Made by a program: the position numbers and the translations under genes
Notes under the pieces: generated by a model
Databases searched by the model: none
What the model was told of the DNA's origin: nothing
Seen by the model: only the letters and a program-made list of their open reading frames with translations
In this document: positions 58,996 to 64,000 of the stretch, one piece after another
Layout of the letters: each line of letters starts with the position of its first letter
Numbering within the stretch: the first letter of the stretch is position 1
Assembly (NCBI RefSeq): GCF_900496995.4
Contig: NC_044030.1
Span: 81,384,017 to 81,448,016 of the forward strand
Length of the DNA: 64,000 nt
DNA from: Aquila chrysaetos chrysaetos
Taxonomy: Eukaryota; Chordata; Aves; Accipitriformes; Accipitridae
Reading direction: 5' to 3'

Positions 58996-61900
58996 TGATA
59001 TTGGAGGAGACTACTTGACGCAATTATGAGTAATAACCATTAGGACTCCATTTTAGGTTCAGAGGAGTCTTCTGGTTGAATGTGTATCCAGTTGCTTCAG
59101 TTTGCAAAATCAGACCAGAAATCTATGAGCAGATTCTCTAAGAATATTGACAGGTTTTCTACTTGCTGTCCAAAATGTCATTGGAAGGTAAAAATGGTAT
59201 CTAGTAAGTGAAGTTGATCACCTCATATGTCCTTCCGAGCCCCGAAACTGATGTTTTAGTGTTCTAAATGGGGCAACATAAAACCAATTTTGGAGTGCCT
59301 AAGCTGAGCGCAGGAAAACCAATCTTTTGAGAATTACAGCTAGAAAGCTTGAGCTTGCCTGAACTGTTACTTTTTCTCACAGAATAAGTTTTACTTAACA
59401 CAGTAGCAAGTCAAGATTCAGGAAGACTGAGAGGGTCTTCAGAGACACTGAGCAGCCTGGGTGATGATAGCAGATGAAATTCAGACCTGGCAAAGAGAAT
59501 GATGCTCTCTAGCAGAAGAGAAGAGTGTGAGTTACTTCATGATTCTTCCACAAGCTCATCTGTCAAATTACCTGTAAACAAGGCCAGCCCTGGGTGAGTG
59601 GCAATTAAGTAAGGCAGCAGATCACTGGGGCTCCAGCAAAATGGCCAAAGTCATGTTATTTTATTCCCGAAACTTTGAAAACCAGGTCTAGCTGCTGCAG
59701 CAGCAGGAGTAGTATGGGTCAGCAGTTATCACTCTAAGGAGCTAGTCTCTCTCGGCAGAACTGATTGTCAAAGTCTTCTGTCACATCTGCCACAAATGTC
59801 CTCCACCGTCACCAAAGTCAGCAGATGCTCAGCTATTCTTGCTGTCCCTGTCCCTGCACATCTGTGCTGGGCTGGTCCTCGTTCCCATGTGGGCTGCCTG
59901 CAGTGGTGAAGCTCTCATCAGTTCCCACCACAACACTCAGGAAAAAGATGTGCCTACCTGCACGGTTGTACTTACAACATATAAGTATGCATAAATAAAT
60001 AAACAGAAAAAAGCAGAATTGTTTTAATATTTAAGGCAATTTTGTACCCTCCCTTGAAATATTAAATTCGGTTCTGCTCACATTATCTTTATAAAGGTAC
60101 AAGCAAAGTGATGGGATAGGTTAGTTGCTGTTGGCTTTCCATTGCCCTGCTGTTCCATTGCTGCTGACATTTACCTGGTGCAGGGAATTCACAGTGGGTG
60201 TAAATAATTTGATTAGATGTGTTTTGTACCTCGTTTTCACTATGTAGGGCAATACTGAATCAGCCTGGCTGATTTGTATGGCTAAAAGTATACTCCTGAT
60301 GCTTGTTAATCTTGGGCTTGGTGGCCAGCAATCCTCCTGTTATAAAGCATCTCGTTCATAAAAAAGCTTAACAGCTTTGTGAAAACTAAGTATTTTTTGT
60401 CAAAAGGGGTTTGTGGGAACTTCTGTCCTTCCCGGTTCCATTTCTGATTTTCCTTCTGTTTTCAAAGAAAAAGCAGCCCAGAGTATTTTTGCACAGACGC
60501 TGCGGGAAAACATGCCTTCTTTAAAATTTCCTGGAAAATATGCCCAGCATCCAGACTTCAGCCCAGTTTTTAAACCTCTTCATAAAATGGGCTGAGTTAG
60601 AAGCTGGTCTGAAGCACAGCCTCCCAGGGAGTCTAGCTAGAATAAGTTTTTTTTAAACCAGATTGAGGTTTTAAAATCAGATTGGTTAATTTAAACCAGA
60701 CTGGGACCAGCTTTTTGTCAGCCTCAGCAGTTCTGCCACACCTCAGGACCTTTTATCAAATCTATGCCTCAGCAAATTCAAATGCTAGTTTAACTGCAGT
60801 TGTTAGTTAAATGACAGTTAATTACATTCTTGTAGCTCAGATTAATCGCTGTAGCATATGAGTACCTTACACATTGGACAGGATGTATCTGAAATGTCTC
60901 TGGAAAAGCTGAGTCAGAGCAGCAGGTTTTTCTCTTCAATGTGAAAACAAAGGGCAAATCTGAGCACCCGTCAGCTCTCCCGTACCATCCTCAGCCACGG
61001 GAGGTGGATCAGCTGGGCTGGTCCTTACCTTCCCGGGGGAAGGATCAAGAACTGCCTCATGACACGTAGGAGTGGAGCCCCTAAAGTTGCTAAAGTAGCA
61101 TTATCACATTAAACAGGTGGGTTTTTTTAACTACTATTATTAACGCTATTATGATTGTGCCAGTTCTTCCTACAAGTCCCTGAGAGGAAGAAAACTCAAA
61201 TTGTCCTCGTCCTCGTGTAAACTCCAATACACATTCTAGAAAACTGCAACTTCAGAAAGTTTACAGTCGAATTACATCAAGTGATTGCTATTTAATTTAA
61301 AATTAGTGCAATGGCTTTAGAGTAATTGCACTGGAAAACCATCCATGCAAAATATTAATTCATATTTTTATTTATTTCATTTGGCAGTTTGTTTTGCCGC
61401 CTTCTCTTCGCCCAGACTTATCAGTAGCCTGGCGACCCTCAAAGACCATCTGAGAAGTGGTACAGTTTTGGCAAGGGCTAAATCCTAGCAGAAGACTCTT
61501 TGAAACTCACTGTAAAGCTCTCCGTTCTGTTGCTCTACAGACCCCACTTCACCATCTGCCTTGCGAATTGCATTTTTGTCGCAGTGTTTCACAAGTTTTA
61601 AAATATGGTTATTACGATCCATAAACTGGCTTTCACAGAGATTATTAATTAAGTCCAAAATATTGTGCCGACGTGCTTTGTGAAATATGGCTCAAACGTC
61701 ACAGCACTGCTGCCATTATAACCCATCTGCATAATATTAGATTGGAGCGGTAAGTTTTTTGTTTGTTGCGGGGGGGGAGGTTTGTTTTGTTTTCCCTTGT
61801 AGCAGTCCAAGAAGTAAAACCTGGAGCCTTAAAGTCAGGTGGATGAGATAAATTGAAACGGATCTTATTGCTCCCAAACACTCTCCTGGAAACAATGGCA

Positions 61901-62154
61901 TCTTGACATTTTATCAGTCACTCATGCGGTCATTCTCAGCGGTATCAGCCAGAGCTTGAAGGATAGAGCCGTAAAGAAAGGATTGTCAGCCATAAACATT
62001 CCTCAAAACCATGAAAGCCACAAATGAAAGCTTAAGTAATGGAGGACAGAATACCCTTGATATTTCAACAATTACCTGCAACAACAGGCTTTGTTCAGAG
62101 CCCAGGCCATTTTTTCAAAAGCCTTTAGTTGTCATGGCCAGAATAGGATAGGGG
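58996..62154. other. AT-rich non-coding sequence
   Basis: No gene is recognised. The largest open frame has 77 codons. The segment 61280-61420 is dense in AT-type cores (TATTTAATTTAAAATTAGTG, ATGCAAAATATTAATTC) and free of repeat phrases, so it is noted as a possible conserved element. A nine-base G run lies near 61770. Confidence 0.5.
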
Positions 62155-62214
62155 AAAAAAAAAAAAAAAAAAAAAGGAAAAAAAAAAAAAGAAAAAGAAA
62201 AAGAGAAAAAGAGA
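62155..62214 (+). repeat. A-rich purine tract
   Basis: Poly(A) with isolated GG and G interruptions, ending in (AAAAAG)n units. No retroelement body was recognised upstream. Confidence 0.9.
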
Positions 62215-64000
62215 AGGATTAAAATCTCTGATGTGAAAAGATAAACTTGAGTGGCTGCATATATGAGGAAGTTTATGGAAAATTTTCTTTTTTTTTAAAT
62301 CAAGATTTATTGCCAGATATTAGAATTATTAGGCTTGTAGTGAGATACTTTTTTTCCCCCTTTTTTCTCCAAGAGATCATTAGAAAGACATTCATGCTGC
62401 TGAGCTGTTACCTCTGTGGCCATTTCTGATGTCAAATTATGGAGGAAAAAAATGACACTTGCAAGCACATGGCAATTGAAGGAGCTTCAGTAACTGACAG
62501 AAGTGAGCAAGTGGAAAAACAAAAGTGAATTCAACTTCATTACACTTTAGAAAAATATCATATTTTTGTGGAGGACAAAAAAAGAAGAAAATCTAGTTTT
62601 AAATAGTCTTTGTTGCGCCATTATTTTAGCAATTTAGAACTCAAAGAAACTAAGTAAAATGTAGTGCTTGGTATCCAAGTCAACCCAAACTCTGGAGGCA
62701 ACAAACATGAAAGGTTAAATGCTCTAGAAATTGCATTTGTAGAGTTTCTCAACTTAGGAGATTAATAGTTACTCAAAGCAATGGATAAATATTAGCAAAG
62801 GACCATTAGCAGAGAAAAACACATCAGTGAATCAGAGCTCCCCAGCTTATCAGATCAATTTTAAACAGGTTTATCTTGGACTTTTCTAGCACCTTAATGA
62901 GGAACAAATTGGTTTTTTACCCCTTTTTGTTTCCTGAGCCTTTGTTGATTTTTTGATGTTACCTACATACAACCATTAATATAAATGGGTCAGTGGCATA
63001 AGAGTGTTAATTCCTTCTCCCCTGCAGGTTCCTGAATACAGTCATTTTATAAAAGTTCCCTTTTATTACTCTGCTTATGGTCACCTGAAGTTTAAGAACA
63101 AATGAGTTACTGTTGTTTAGTGATTCCTATTAAGGGAGAAGAGACCAAGTAATGAACGGAAACAAGACCAGAAACAGGAAGGCAGCTTTTTTTTCCTTTT
63201 ATATATATATGTAGACAACAATATGAACAGCTAAGTTAGAGCTTGTACACTGTCGTGAGTAAGCCTGTGGCCAGAGAGAAAAGAATCACACCCTGTGTTT
63301 GCAAGCAAATATTGAACCCAAGCAATTGAACAGGAAAGCTCCATTTTACCTTTTAAACCTCCAGGAGATAGATTTAAAAAAAAAAAAAAAAAAAAAAAGA
63401 AAAGAGAGAAGGGAGAGTGATATTTGAAATACTGTCCATGTTAAAGCAAAAAAACACACTCGTACTTTATTAATGGTAGAGAAGAGAGCAAAGCAAGGGC
63501 ACTCTTTCTTAATTAAACTCATTTGCTCACGTGTAGAAATCTGAGTCCATTTGAAATGCCCCAGGCCATGCCCCAGGCCTCTCACTGCCATCTCAGAAAA
63601 CTACAGGTCTCCATAAATCCTGGACCATTTCTGACACTGTGATGCAGATCTCTTAAACACCCAAGATTGTCTCAAATGATTTAAAGCACCCAGAGGAAAG
63701 AAACTGGAGTGAACCTGGAAAGCTAAACCTTCCAAGACATGCAGACACCTGCCTCTGGGCCAGGCATGTCCTTGACTATTGACTTCTGTGGGCTTCAAAT
63801 GACATTTGGCACCTAAATGCTTCTACGGAGCTGACCGTAGGATCCTTTTCCCTGGGGTACCTCTGTCTGGAGTTTGTAACATTGCTCTGCAAGCTGAGGG
63901 CTGGGTTTTGCTCCTGACCAGCTGACTAAACCTTCATGATCCATTACCCACCTTTGCTTTCATTTGGCATCGTATGAGTTTGGTTTATTTAAATTGCTGC
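62215..64000. other. AT-rich non-coding sequence
   Basis: A (TA)n stretch lies near 63199-63212 and poly(A) at 63376-63398. No gene or further repeat family was recognised. Confidence 0.55.
63376..63398 (+). repeat. Poly(A) tract
   Basis: Twenty-three A residues followed by a GAAAAGAGAGAAGGGAGAG purine tail. Simple repeat. Confidence 0.9.

Noticed and set aside
62155..62214. Retroposon poly(A) tail marking a processed pseudogene
   Set aside because: No recognisable coding or SINE/LINE body precedes it and no flanking direct repeats were seen.

Overview
The window looks like 64 kb of gene-poor nuclear DNA from a bird. The best evidence is two transposable-element signatures. One is the 3' end of a CR1 LINE (38600-39056), with the usual end of the CR1 reading frame and the terminal ATTCTATG-type repeat. 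The other is a complete solo LTR of an avian ERVL-type element (31089-31654), with TG...CA ends and a nearly perfect 5-bp target duplication. No Alu, L1 or other typical mammalian element was recognised. Many short, decayed fragments of old amniote SINEs (MIR/CORE-SINE-like) and older CR1-type LINEs are present, as expected for a sauropsid genome. Nothing bacterial or viral-genomic was seen: no operons, rRNA, functional tRNA or CRISPR arrays.

Layout. 1-12.5 kb is AT-rich and non-coding, with SINE fragments at 6.6, 9.2 and 12.3 kb and a palindromic stretch at 11.3 kb. 12.5-17.4 kb is GC-richer and ends in a real CpG island (16741-17105), followed by a strong CTCF-type motif (17276-17289). 17.4-31 kb holds microsatellites, a small CpG cluster (21.7 kb), an old minus-strand CR1-type fragment (24 kb) and the only convincing coding signal, a possible 145-bp minus-strand internal exon (25229-25373). 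31-39 kb holds the solo LTR and the CR1 copy. 39-47 kb is plain AT-rich sequence. CpG-richer patches lie at 47.1-47.7 and 55.0-55.6 kb. Between them, at 52.9-53.8 kb, is a 296-codon minus-strand open frame that starts with two predicted membrane segments. The remainder to 64 kb is AT-rich with homopolymer tracts.

No complete multi-exon gene could be assembled. Most open frames of 60-226 codons have the serine/proline/cysteine-rich composition of chance frames and were left out. The window is best read as a large intron or an intergenic region near a developmental gene, with a few possible regulatory modules (CpG island, CTCF-type site, AT-rich homeodomain-type clusters). Sequence conservation, which would decide these, cannot be measured here.
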